This document shows, in pieces, positions 5,799-13,342 of a stretch of DNA of 21,386 bases. How positions within the stretch are numbered: position 1 is the stretch's first letter; the number at the start of each line of letters is the position of its first letter. The translations under genes were made by a program, and so were the position numbers. This stretch comes from Holophagales bacterium UBA5066 (GTDB lineage: Bacteria > Acidobacteriota > Thermoanaerobaculia > UBA5066): the NCBI GenBank assembly GCA_002414905.1, contig DIAY01000223.1, forward strand, positions 1-21,386, written 5' to 3'. The notes under the pieces are model-generated. The model saw only the letters and a list, made by a program, of their open reading frames with translations, searched no databases and was not told the origin of the DNA.

Positions 5799-6175
5799 GC
5801 GATTCCTCCCGATCCGACGAGGTTCACCTCGAACGAGGGCTCGCGGCCCTGCGCGAGGGTCGCTACTTCGAAGCCCACGAGGAGTGGGAGAAGGTCTGGC
5901 TACTGGCCATCGGAACCGATCGCCTGCGGCTCCAGGGTCTGATCCAGCTCGCGGCCTGCGGAGTTCACCTCCGCGGCGGCCGGTTGCCCCCCGCGATCCG
6001 CCTTCTCGCCCTCGCGATCGCGAAGCTCGAACACGCTCCCGAGGACTTCCTCGGGCTTCCCGCCCGCGCGCTGCTGGCCATGGCCCGGTTACTCGAGTCC
6101 GACCTGGCCTCGGGCACGATTCCGGCCGAGCCGGAAAGCCTCTTCAGCCTTCCTCGACCTCGAGAAACGGCGTGA
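5795..6175 (+). CDS. DUF309 protein, apparent CTG start
   Basis: The 126-aa frame carries the DUF309 signature YFEAHEEWEKVW (24-35) followed by LQGLIQLAACGVHLR (47-60). DUF309 proteins are small helical proteins of unknown function. The family start should lie about 10-20 residues before HLERGLAALREGRY. No ATG, GTG or TTG is available there in frame. The only plausible start is CTG at 5795, which overlaps the thioredoxin-like gene's TGA in a CTGA arrangement matching the 4-nt overlaps elsewhere here. The next ATG is past the conserved core, and the nearest upstream GTG would overlap the previous gene by about 240 nt. The domain call is firm; the start is inference. The 3' end overlaps the convergent glycosyltransferase by 32 nt. 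Confidence 0.8.
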   Translation: MSDSSRSDEVHLERGLAALREGRYFEAHEEWEKVWLLAIGTDRLRLQGLIQLAACGVHLRGGRLPPAIRLLALAIAKLEHAPEDFLGLPARALLAMARLLESDLASGTIPAEPESLFSLPRPRETA

Positions 6176-7481
6176 GCGGGGCCGGAAGGACGCCCACACC
6201 CCTCTCTCCCATCCTCGCGAGGAGGAGGCCGTCCGGGCCCCGATCGCGCGCGCCGATCGCCCCGTCCCGCCCGACGCCGAGGGCGCCCAGCTCGCCGGCG
6301 AGCACACCGTACAGGGCGAGTGACGGCGCGCGTCCGTCGATCACCGCACGGATCACGCGGGAGTAGGCCTTCGCAATCCGTGCCGGGCTCCGGGCCTGGC
6401 CCCAGGCCCGGGCCGCCGCGGCCCGAGCCGTCCGCAACCGTTCGTCCGCCGCGAGGGCGTCGAATTCCCGCGCGATCGCCTCGGCCTCCCCTTCCCCGAC
6501 CGGAATCTTCGACGCGAAGCTCTCCGGAAGCTCGCGGAACCAGCCGACGTCGCTCACGACGACCGGCAGTCCCGTGCCGGCGAGCCTGCATACGGCTCCG
6601 GACGTCTCGCCCACGGTCGGGAAGCGCAGGTTCACGGCGACGTCCGCAGCCCGCGCGAGGCGCCAGAAGTCGAAATCCGAGAGATAACCGGTGAAGCGGA
6701 CGTCCTCCTCGAGGCCCCGGTCGTGAACGGCCTTTACGAGAGGGTCGTCGGGCGCGACGGCACCTCCGACGACGACGAAGGGCCTTCGGTCGGCGGGAAG
6801 CAGCGCGAGCCCTTCGAGGAGCTTTCCGATCCTCTTGGCGGGCGTCACGATGCCGAGGGTCGCGGCGATGACGCGGTTAACCGGAAGTCCGAGGCCGGCC
6901 CGGGCCTCGTCGCGCGCGTGCTGGGGCGCCGGCGCCACGAGGTGCGGGATCTCGAAGGACGGGACCCCGGGCCGTTCCCTCAGCAGCGCGCCGCGGACGA
7001 GGCGCGAGTGGACGATCACAGCGGAGGCGTCGCTGACGGCGCCGAGCGACATCGGCCACGCCCACGGCGCGAGATCCCAGACGGGGACTCGCTCCCCTGC
7101 CCGGGCTCTGTCGCCGAGGATCCGCCCCCTCGCGCCGTGCGAGCGCTCCAGCTCCCGGGCGTATTCCTCGACGTGTCTCCGGTCGAGGAGCCCGGCGGCG
7201 AAGAGGTGGTGGAGCGAAAAGTCGTGAAGGACGAGGATGGACGGCACGCGCCGCGCGTTCTCCCGGAGCGCTTCCAGGGAGGGCAGGTGGAGCGGGTCGT
7301 TCCCGACCTGGAGGAGAACGGCCTGGTGGCCTGCGGAGAAGGCCTTGCCCGCCTCCGCGGGCGGATAGACGGCGAGCTCTACCTCGCCGCCCAGCGCTGC
7401 GAGGAGGTCGGCGGAGTAGTCGGCGATGCCGGACCGGACGGGAGGAAGAGGGCTGACGAAGCCGAGGGATGGGCCCGTCAC
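6144..7481 (-). CDS. GT4-like glycosyltransferase
   Basis: The protein is 445 aa with a GT-B fold. The N-terminal half opens GPSLGFVSPLPPVRSGIADY, the glycine-rich acceptor loop of this branch, with an HDFSLHH segment. The C-terminal nucleotide-sugar domain has ATLGIVTPAKRIGKLLEGL, then VRFTGYLSDFDFWRLARAAD, and the donor-site segment GETSGAVCRLAGTGLPVVVSD. The start is a GTG at 7481 that overlaps the stop of the upstream glycosyltransferase by 4 nt. Long in-frame sequence further upstream is a shadow of that gene. With its two neighbours it probably builds or caps a surface polysaccharide; the sugar is unknown. The tail overlaps the convergent DUF309 gene. Confidence 0.9.
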   Translation of the reverse strand: MTGPSLGFVSPLPPVRSGIADYSADLLAALGGEVELAVYPPAEAGKAFSAGHQAVLLQVGNDPLHLPSLEALRENARRVPSILVLHDFSLHHLFAAGLLDRRHVEEYARELERSHGARGRILGDRARAGERVPVWDLAPWAWPMSLGAVSDASAVIVHSRLVRGALLRERPGVPSFEIPHLVAPAPQHARDEARAGLGLPVNRVIAATLGIVTPAKRIGKLLEGLALLPADRRPFVVVGGAVAPDDPLVKAVHDRGLEEDVRFTGYLSDFDFWRLARAADVAVNLRFPTVGETSGAVCRLAGTGLPVVVSDVGWFRELPESFASKIPVGEGEAEAIAREFDALAADERLRTARAAAARAWGQARSPARIAKAYSRVIRAVIDGRAPSLALYGVLAGELGALGVGRDGAIGARDRGPDGLLLARMGERGVGVLPAPLTPFLEVEEG

Positions 7482-8515
7482 GCGAGGCCGCCCGCACGCA
7501 GGAGCGCCGACACGACCGCCTCCCACGTGAGGCCGCGGATCGACTCGAGCCCACGCTCCCCCATCCTGCGCGCGTCGACCGGTGCGGCGAGGAGCTCGGC
7601 CGCGGCCGCACCGACGGCTGCGCCGACGGGCGGGGTGACGCGGCCCGTCTCGCCGTCGAGAACGAACTCGAGAGGCCCGCCGGAGTCGGTGCACGTGACG
7701 ACCGGCTTTCCGGAGAGGAACGCCTCGAGGGCGATGTAGCCGTAGTCTTCGTCGGCCGGGGTGAAAAGGACCGCGCCGCAGCCGGCGTAGAGGTCGAGCA
7801 GCTCGTCGTCGGAGACCGCGCCGCGGAAGTCGACGTTCGCCCCCGTCCGCGCCGCCACCTTTCTGAGCCGCTCCTCGTCCGGTCCCGATCCGGCGATGAC
7901 GAGAGGAAAGCCCCCCGCCGCAGCCCCCTCGATGGCGAGGTCCATCCTCTTCCACGGGTCGAGCCGTCCGACCACGAGACCGTACGGGCCGGGCCCGTCG
8001 TTGCGATAGCGGCCCGCCAGCGGCGGCGGGTGGTAGAGCGCCTCCGCCTCGATCCCGTTGAACCTCGCCAGCCGGTCGGCCGTGTTCCGGGCGTTCGTGA
8101 AGACCTTCTTCGCCTCGCCGAGGCCGGTGGCATCGGCCTCGGCGATCAGCTCGCGCCAGCGCGTGTCCTCCGGGCTCGCCGTGAAGTCGCTCTGCTGGGT
8201 CCCGTACCGGTCGTAGGCCTGCCGGAACTGGTGGATGAGCCAGACGACCTTGTTCGGATGGCGGACGAGGTACGACGGAAACTTCATGGGGATGACCAGG
8301 TCGACCTTTGTCCCGTCGGCTTCGGTCACGTCGAGGAGGCGCCACGCCGCCGCCGAAAGGAGGATCTCCTCCCGCGGGTACCACTTGAACGGGAGCCGGA
8401 CGAGGTCGACCCGGTGACCGCGGGCCTCGAGCTCGCGCACGAGTCCCGCGGCGTGACGTTCGGCACCTCCGGAAGCGAACGGCACCTGGGCCGTGCAGAC
8501 GAGGATGTTCGCCAT
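7478..8515 (-). CDS. GT4 family glycosyltransferase
   Basis: The protein is 345 aa. It begins MANILVCTAQVPFASGGAER, the typical GT4 nucleotide-free N-terminal strand and glycine loop. Later come VVGRLDPWKRMDLAIEG and the retaining GT4 E-x7-E motif in EDYGYIALEAF, followed by LSGKPVVTCTDSGGPLEFV and DGETG. Its ATG shares one base with the methyltransferase stop (TGATG), and its stop overlaps the next glycosyltransferase by 4 nt. All three are presumably translated together. Acceptor and donor cannot be assigned from sequence alone. Confidence 0.93.
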   Translation of the reverse strand: MANILVCTAQVPFASGGAERHAAGLVRELEARGHRVDLVRLPFKWYPREEILLSAAAWRLLDVTEADGTKVDLVIPMKFPSYLVRHPNKVVWLIHQFRQAYDRYGTQQSDFTASPEDTRWRELIAEADATGLGEAKKVFTNARNTADRLARFNGIEAEALYHPPPLAGRYRNDGPGPYGLVVGRLDPWKRMDLAIEGAAAGGFPLVIAGSGPDEERLRKVAARTGANVDFRGAVSDDELLDLYAGCGAVLFTPADEDYGYIALEAFLSGKPVVTCTDSGGPLEFVLDGETGRVTPPVGAAVGAAAAELLAAPVDARRMGERGLESIRGLTWEAVVSALLRAGGLA

Positions 8516-9984
8516 CACTTCACGCCGGTGACCGCAACGTCCTGGGGGGCGAAGACGAGCCGCGCGAGCGCGGCCACGAGCGGGTCGGACGCCTCGGTGC
8601 CTCCTCCGGTCACTTCTCGCGGGACCGGGGAGCGATAGGCGATCGTGACCTCTCGCAGGCCGCAGGCCTCCATCAGCCTTCCGAGCGACGGCCCCGGCAC
8701 GGGTCTGACGTGCGTCAGATCCATCCAGAACCACTTCATCGCGTAGACCGACTCGGCATTGACGGTCTCGAGGAGGAGCCGGCCTCCCGGGGCGAGGCGC
8801 GAGACGGCGAGCTCCACGAGCGGCAGGAGGGCGTCGGCCGGCAGGTGCTCGACGACCTGGTACGCGGTGACGCCACCGAGCGAATCCTCGGGTTGCGCGC
8901 GAAGCCAGGAGAAGAGATCGGCCTCGTCGACAGCGAGCTTCTTCTCGCGGCACCGGGCGACCATCACCGGGTTCGTGTCGCAGCCCAGCCCCGCCAGGCC
9001 GCGGGCCGCGAGCGCCTCGAGGAACTCGCCCCGTCCGCAGCCCAGGTCGGCAATCGGACGCTTCGCGTCGAGAAAGAGGGAGACGTCTCCCTCCTGGCGC
9101 GCCCGGATCTCGTCCTCGGCCCCCCGAAAAGTCCGCTCGAAATCGGCGTAGAGGCCGGCCGAGAGCGGGTCGGCCGCCGACCGGGTCTCCGGTGCCCCCG
9201 TCGCTCCCCTGTCTGCGGGCGTCGCCAGTCCGGACCCGGACCTCAGCTCGGTCCGCAGCGTCGTCCACTCGAGCCGGGCCCCTCGAAGCTCCTCGGTCGC
9301 GCGGCCCAGGTCGACGCGCAGCTTCTCGAGCCGCTCCTCGGCAGCCGACAGGCGAGAGGAAGACTCCTCGAGCCGGGTCCCCGCCGAATCCGACCGGCTT
9401 TCGAGAAGGTCCAGCCGCTTCTGGCTTCCGCGCAGGTCGAGGCCGAGGCGCTCGCGCGCGGCGGCCTCGCGTTCGACGGTGCCGTCCGTCCTCTTCGCCT
9501 CATCGGCGAGGGCGGCTCGCAGATCGCCGTCCCTTTCGTCCAGGGCCGACAGGAGCGCGAGACGCGCCTCCTCGAGGCGGACCCTCTGCGCCGCGACCTC
9601 CTCCCCCAGCTCGCGGTGCCGTGCCTGATGCTCCAAAGCGAGGTCGGCGAAGGCCGCTTCGATCTCGAGGAGCGAGGTCCGGAGCGCTTCGTGGATCGCC
9701 GAGTTGAAGACCCCCTGGTCGCGCGTGACGATCCGAAGGGCGCGGAGGACCAGGTCCTTGAGGCTTCGGAATCGGGCGTCGCCAGGCAGGGCCGGCTGAA
9801 CGAACCGGGAAGCGTTTTCGAGAATGGTCCGCGGACCTGCGAGGCTCGGGCCTCCGCCCGTCCCGGCGCGAGGTCTCGAACGATTCGGAGCGGGTGAGTT
9901 CGGCTCGGGGGTCGAGAGAGCGGCCAGCTGCGCGGCGAGCTCGCGCGCGAGGCCCGCCGCGTCGCCGCGTCGGTCGTTCGTCAT
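8515..9984 (-). CDS. Coiled-coil SAM-dependent methyltransferase (polysaccharide type)
   Basis: The protein is 489 aa. An N-terminal segment (about 52-102) ends RDQGVFNSAIHEALR, a pattern found before methyltransferases of polysaccharide clusters. A long Glu/Arg/Leu-rich coiled coil follows (about 105-250). The class I methyltransferase domain (about 275-489) has motif I ADLGCGRGEFLEAL (312-325), the acidic CDTN, QVVEHLP (377-382), PGGRLLLETVN (399-409) and MDLTHVRPVP. Together with two glycosyltransferases it resembles chain-capping, length-setting systems such as WbdD, though no kinase domain is present. The start ATG at 9984 has no Shine-Dalgarno; TAATAT lies 7 nt upstream. The open frame upstream of it is a shadow. 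Confidence 0.88.
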   Translation of the reverse strand: MTNDRRGDAAGLARELAAQLAALSTPEPNSPAPNRSRPRAGTGGGPSLAGPRTILENASRFVQPALPGDARFRSLKDLVLRALRIVTRDQGVFNSAIHEALRTSLLEIEAAFADLALEHQARHRELGEEVAAQRVRLEEARLALLSALDERDGDLRAALADEAKRTDGTVEREAAARERLGLDLRGSQKRLDLLESRSDSAGTRLEESSSRLSAAEERLEKLRVDLGRATEELRGARLEWTTLRTELRSGSGLATPADRGATGAPETRSAADPLSAGLYADFERTFRGAEDEIRARQEGDVSLFLDAKRPIADLGCGRGEFLEALAARGLAGLGCDTNPVMVARCREKKLAVDEADLFSWLRAQPEDSLGGVTAYQVVEHLPADALLPLVELAVSRLAPGGRLLLETVNAESVYAMKWFWMDLTHVRPVPGPSLGRLMEACGLREVTIAYRSPVPREVTGGGTEASDPLVAALARLVFAPQDVAVTGVK

Positions 9985-9990
9985 CCGCCT

Positions 9991-9997
9991 TATATTA
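9991..9997. promoter_or_regulatory. Overlapping divergent -10 elements
   Basis: The heptamer TATATTA gives TATATT on the plus strand (5/6 to TATAAT, 11 nt before the ATG at 10008). On the minus strand it gives TAATAT, 7 nt before the ATG at 9984. The whole gap between the two start codons is 23 bases, and it is the only AT-rich spot nearby. No -35 hexamer or Shine-Dalgarno is visible for either gene. One nearly symmetric -10 may therefore serve both directions, producing leaderless or nearly leaderless transcripts. Confidence 0.5.
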
Positions 9998-10007
9998 CGG
10001 CCCGCAC

Positions 10008-11150
10008 ATGACCCGCGACGCTTTCCGCCGCCTCCTGTCCGCCCTCGCCCTTCTCGGCCTTTCCTCCTGCGACACGTCCCGTTCGCCATCGACGGACGCG
10101 AATGCCCCGGCGGTGTCCGCCGCCCAGGCCGCGCCGGCCCGGCGGACGAGCCCGTACGAGGGGACGTTGACGGCCGTCCACTGGCCCGGCGAGAAGCATC
10201 TCGCGAACGTCCGCCAGCTGACGTTTGCGGGCGAGAACGCCGAGGCGTACTGGTCGGCCGACGGGAAGAAGCTCATCTTCCAGTCGACCCGGCCTCCCCA
10301 CCGATGCGACCAGATCTTCGTGGTCGACGTCGAATCGCCGGGCGAGCCGCGCCTCGTCTCGACCGGCAAGGGACGGACGACCTGCGCGTATTTCTACCCG
10401 AGCGGAGACCGGATCCTCTACGCCTCGACCCAGCTCGGTGGACGGGAATGTCCGGCTCCGCCCGACATGTCCCACGGCTACACCTGGGCGCTCTATCCCG
10501 ACTACGACATCTTCTCCGCGAAGCCGGATGGGTCGGACCTGCGCCGCCTCACGGCCACACCGGGCTACGACGCCGAGGCCACCATCTCCCGGGACGGCCG
10601 GCGGATCGTCTTCACGTCGGTGAGGGACGGCGACCTCGAGCTCTACTCGATGAACGCCGACGGCGGCGACGTGAAGCGGCTCACCCGGACTCCCGGATAC
10701 GACGGCGGGGCGTTCTACAGCGACGACGGGGAGTGGATCGTCTATCGCGCCTCCCGCCCCGACTCGCCGAAGGCCCTGGAGGAGTTCAAGTCACTCCTCA
10801 ACCAGCACCTCGTTCGGCCCGGCCGCCTCGAGATCAGGGTCATGCGCGCCGACGGCTCTGGAGATCGGCAGGGGACGAAGCTCGATGCCGCGAGCTTCGC
10901 CCCGTACTTCTTCCCGGGAAGCCACGAGAAGCTCCTCTTCGTCTCGAACCTCGCCGACCCGAACGGGCGCAACTTCGACATCTGGGCCGTCGACGTGGAC
11001 GGGACCGACCTCGAACGGATCACCTACAACCCGACGTTCGACGGCTTCCCGATGTTCTCGCCCGACGGGAAGAGAATCGCGTTCTGCTCGAACCGCCACA
11101 ACGGGAAGCCGAACGAGACGAACGTCTTCGTGGCCGATTGGGTGCCCTGA
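10008..11150 (+). CDS. PD40/TolB-like beta-propeller lipoprotein
   Basis: The protein is 380 aa. The N-terminus is a lipoprotein signal ending LSSC (Cys near residue 21), then a low-complexity linker to about 45. The rest is a beta-propeller of PD40 repeats, seen in AYWSADGKKLIFQSTR, AYFYPSGDRILYAS, EATISRDGRRIVFTS, AFYSDDGEWIVYR, PYFFPGSHEKLLFVS and MFSPDGKRIAFCSNR. This is about six blades, as in TolB and in periplasmic substrate-sensing propellers. Unlike TolB it is lipid-anchored, lacks the N-terminal TolB domain and is not next to pal or tolA. It is likely a periplasmic binding or scaffold protein. No Shine-Dalgarno precedes the ATG. Confidence 0.88.
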   Translation: MTRDAFRRLLSALALLGLSSCDTSRSPSTDANAPAVSAAQAAPARRTSPYEGTLTAVHWPGEKHLANVRQLTFAGENAEAYWSADGKKLIFQSTRPPHRCDQIFVVDVESPGEPRLVSTGKGRTTCAYFYPSGDRILYASTQLGGRECPAPPDMSHGYTWALYPDYDIFSAKPDGSDLRRLTATPGYDAEATISRDGRRIVFTSVRDGDLELYSMNADGGDVKRLTRTPGYDGGAFYSDDGEWIVYRASRPDSPKALEEFKSLLNQHLVRPGRLEIRVMRADGSGDRQGTKLDAASFAPYFFPGSHEKLLFVSNLADPNGRNFDIWAVDVDGTDLERITYNPTFDGFPMFSPDGKRIAFCSNRHNGKPNETNVFVADWVP

Positions 11151-11151
11151 G

Positions 11152-11199
11152 GGGTGGGAGGTCATCCGGGAGGGGTCCCTCCGGAATGACCTCACGCCC
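11152..11199. terminator. Long imperfect palindrome between convergent genes
   Basis: The 56-bp gap between two convergent genes is almost filled by one hairpin. GGGTG pairs with CGCCC (one wobble), GAGGTCAT (11158-11165) pairs perfectly with ATGACCTC (11186-11193), and inner CCGG and AGG segments pair around a short loop. About 20 base pairs form on either strand. There is no T-run, so it is not a classical intrinsic terminator. Its position suggests a bidirectional transcript end or mRNA-stabilising hairpin. Confidence 0.55.
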
Positions 11200-11206
11200 T
11201 CCACGC

Positions 11207-12307
11207 TCAGGAGGCTGCGGCCTCTCCCTCGGACGACGCGCCGCCACGGGCGGTCTCGCGGAGGATCCGAAGGAGAGTCAGCCCGACGGCGAGAACCATC
11301 GGACCGATGAAGAGGCCGAGGATGCCGAACGCGCCGAGCCCCCCGAAAACGCCGAGGAACACGACGAGGGTCGAGAGCTCGCTCGACCCGCTGATCAGCA
11401 GCGGCTTCAGGACGTTGTCCGCCATCGACACGATGACGACGCCCCAGATCACGAGGAAGACCGCCATGCCGGGGCGCCCCTGGAGCCAGCAGACGATCGC
11501 GCCCGGCACCCACACCAGCGCCGTCCCGCCGATGGGAAGGAGGGAGAGAACCGCCATCGCCGCGCCGGCGAGGAAGGGCGACGGCAGCCCGGCGATCGCC
11601 CAGCCGATTCCTCCCGCCGCCCCCTGCAGGAGCGCGGTGAGGAGCGATCCGCGGAAGATCGACTGAAGCGTCGACCTGAGGGATCCGAGGAGCGCCACCC
11701 TGCGCCCCTCCTCGAGCGGTACGAGGTCGAGAAGCGCGCGCACCATCTCCCGGCCGTCCCGCAGCAGGAAGAAGAGGACGAAGAGGGTTACGAGGAAGGT
11801 CAGGACCGCGTCGAACGCCCCCTTCACGACGCCACCGGAAAAGCGCGCAAGGAGGCCGTAGACACCCTGTGCGAGCTCTTCCGCCTTCGCCAGCATCCCG
11901 GCCGGCGTGACCCCGGACTTCACCTGCACCCACTCGAGCGCGTCCCGCACGGCCGGAATGCGGAGGAGGTCCTCCAGCCCGGAGACGTTCTGCGCCGCGA
12001 GCGCGGCCGACGCGCGCCCGGCCACGCTGATCGCTTCGCTCACGAGGACGCCGACGAGGAAGGCCGCAGGCAGAATGACGAGGAGGCCGATGGCGAGGGT
12101 CACGACGATTGCAGCGAGACCCCGGCGGCGCGGCAGCTTCCGCTCCACGAAACGCCAGGGCCCCGCGAAGCCAACGGCCAGGACAATCGCCCACGCGATC
12201 GCCGTGCCGAAGGGGGCGAGGACCTTCAACGTCAGGGAGCCGATGCCGAGCGCGGCCAGCGAGAAGGCGGCGATCGGGTAGATTTTCGACGGCGTGCTGT
12301 CCGACAT
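11207..12307 (-). CDS. AI-2E family transporter (permease)
   Basis: The protein is 366 aa with about eight hydrophobic spans: three in the first 95 residues, a soluble, helical stretch (about 96-150), then paired spans to the C-terminus. Family features include FLVTLFVLFFLLRDG, the block GIGWAIAGLPSPFLAGAAMA, PIGGTALVWVPGAI and DNVLKPLLISGSSELSTLVV. The family covers TqsA-like exporters, Na+/H+ antiporters and many uncharacterised permeases, so the substrate is unknown. The ATG at 12307 has GAGGAG upstream and a TATCAT -10 (12341-12336). Much longer in-frame sequence on this strand is a shadow of queG. Confidence 0.93.
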   Translation of the reverse strand: MSDSTPSKIYPIAAFSLAALGIGSLTLKVLAPFGTAIAWAIVLAVGFAGPWRFVERKLPRRRGLAAIVVTLAIGLLVILPAAFLVGVLVSEAISVAGRASAALAAQNVSGLEDLLRIPAVRDALEWVQVKSGVTPAGMLAKAEELAQGVYGLLARFSGGVVKGAFDAVLTFLVTLFVLFFLLRDGREMVRALLDLVPLEEGRRVALLGSLRSTLQSIFRGSLLTALLQGAAGGIGWAIAGLPSPFLAGAAMAVLSLLPIGGTALVWVPGAIVCWLQGRPGMAVFLVIWGVVIVSMADNVLKPLLISGSSELSTLVVFLGVFGGLGAFGILGLFIGPMVLAVGLTLLRILRETARGGASSEGEAAAS

Positions 12308-12335
12308 GACGACTCCTCGGCCGGGGACCGCCGGG

Positions 12336-12341
12336 ATGATA
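12336..12341 (-). promoter_or_regulatory. -10 element for the AI-2E permease gene
   Basis: TATCAT on the minus strand matches the -10 consensus at 5 of 6 positions. Initiation near 12329 gives a leader of about 20 nt that contains the GAGGAG ribosome binding site. No -35 element is recognised. It contrasts with queG, which reads the other way from the same gap without any leader. Confidence 0.4.
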
Positions 12342-12351
12342 GCGGTCCCGT

Positions 12352-12360
12352 TGCTAGACT
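12352..12360 (+). promoter_or_regulatory. Extended -10 promoter directly before queG
   Basis: TGC (12352-12354) precedes TAGACT (12355-12360), forming an extended -10 (TGn plus hexamer), which can work without a -35. Only 7 nt separate the hexamer from the ATG at 12368, so transcription should begin at or within a base of the start codon. No Shine-Dalgarno can fit. The same TAGACT hexamer occurs in the ffh promoter. Confidence 0.5.
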
Positions 12361-12367
12361 CGGGACG

Positions 12368-13342
12368 ATGCGTGGTTTCCGTTCCCGGCGGCCGGGGCCC
12401 CGGTTCCCGCCGGCGCCCCTTCCGGACGATCCCGTCGACCTGTCGCGCCGCGCGGTCCGCACGGCGCTCGACCTCGGATTCGTCGCGGCGGGAGTCGTCG
12501 CGGGTACCGCCGCCGAGGGGTGGGCCGGCTTCCGGACCTTTCTCGACGGCGGCCTGCACGGCGAGATGCAGTATCTCGAGCGGGACTCGGAGGCGCGGCG
12601 CAGTCTCGACTCGATCCTTCCGTACGCAAGGGCCGCGCTCTGCGTCGCCCGGGCGGTTCCGCCCGGCGGCACGGGAAACGTCGCGCGCTACGCCCGCGGC
12701 GAGGACTACCACTACGCCGTGCGCCGCGACCTGAAGGCCGTCGTCGCCTCGCTCCGGAAGGCGGCTCCGGCCGGAGCGCACTTTCGCGTCTGCGTCGACA
12801 CCGCTCCGGTCCTGGAGCGGGAGTGGGCCGTTCGCGCCGGTCTCGGCTTCGTCGGAAAGAACGGCATGCTGATCGTCCCGGGCCTCGGCTCGCACGTCGT
12901 CCTCGGGGAGGTCCTGACCGACCTCGCCCTCGCGCCCACCGCGACGGCGGTCGACGGCTCGTGGGAGAAGTGTGGCGGCTGCAGGGCCTGCCTCGACTCC
13001 TGCCCCACCTCCGCGATCCGCGCGCCGCGGGTCGTCGACGCCCGGCGATGCCTCTCCTATCTGACGATCGAGAAGAGGGGCCCCTTCACGCCGGGAGAGG
13101 AGTCGTGGCTGGAAGGCCGTCTCTTCGGTTGCGACGACTGCCAGGACGTCTGTCCCTACAACGCCGGCCCCCGGTGGAGCGAGGCCACCAGTGCGCCGGA
13201 AGCCTCGCTCGATCCGGTCGGGATGGCCTCGCTCGACGACGCGGCCTTCGAGGAGCGGTTCGGCCACTCCGCCGTGAGACGGTCGACTCCCGAGGGGCTC
13301 CGGCGAAACGCCCGTGCGGCCGTCGCGAGGACGGGCGTGTGA
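12368..13342 (+). CDS. queG: Epoxyqueuosine reductase QueG
   Basis: QueG is the cobalamin- and 2x[4Fe-4S]-dependent enzyme that reduces epoxyqueuosine to queuosine in tRNA. The protein is 324 aa. The substrate/cobalamin domain has GLHGEMQYLERD (63-73), LPYARAALCVA and VDTAPVLER (143-151), with Asp144 at the catalytic acid position. WAVRAGLGFVGKNGMLI is also typical. The ferredoxin-like domain has CGGCRACLDSCP (202-213), Cys228, and CDDCQDVCPYN (255-265), giving the eight cluster cysteines. The C-terminal HEAT-like extension of some QueGs is absent. The N-terminus carries an extra Arg/Pro-rich stretch of about 22 residues. The ATG at 12368 has no Shine-Dalgarno. Confidence 0.95.
   Translation: MRGFRSRRPGPRFPPAPLPDDPVDLSRRAVRTALDLGFVAAGVVAGTAAEGWAGFRTFLDGGLHGEMQYLERDSEARRSLDSILPYARAALCVARAVPPGGTGNVARYARGEDYHYAVRRDLKAVVASLRKAAPAGAHFRVCVDTAPVLEREWAVRAGLGFVGKNGMLIVPGLGSHVVLGEVLTDLALAPTATAVDGSWEKCGGCRACLDSCPTSAIRAPRVVDARRCLSYLTIEKRGPFTPGEESWLEGRLFGCDDCQDVCPYNAGPRWSEATSAPEASLDPVGMASLDDAAFEERFGHSAVRRSTPEGLRRNARAAVARTGV

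Noticed and set aside
10008..11150. Calling the propeller lipoprotein TolB
   Set aside because: It lacks the TolB N-terminal domain, carries a lipobox, and has no tol or pal neighbours; only the PD40 repeats are shared.
9824..12367. In-frame extension of queG upstream by more than 800 codons
   Set aside because: The translation is Arg/Pro-rich nonsense over the propeller lipoprotein and AI-2E genes. The QueG family starts near 12368, where an extended -10 also lies.
12308..13267. N-terminal extension of the AI-2E permease frame on the minus strand
   Set aside because: It is antisense to queG and low in complexity, and the ATG at 12307 has a good Shine-Dalgarno and matches the family start.
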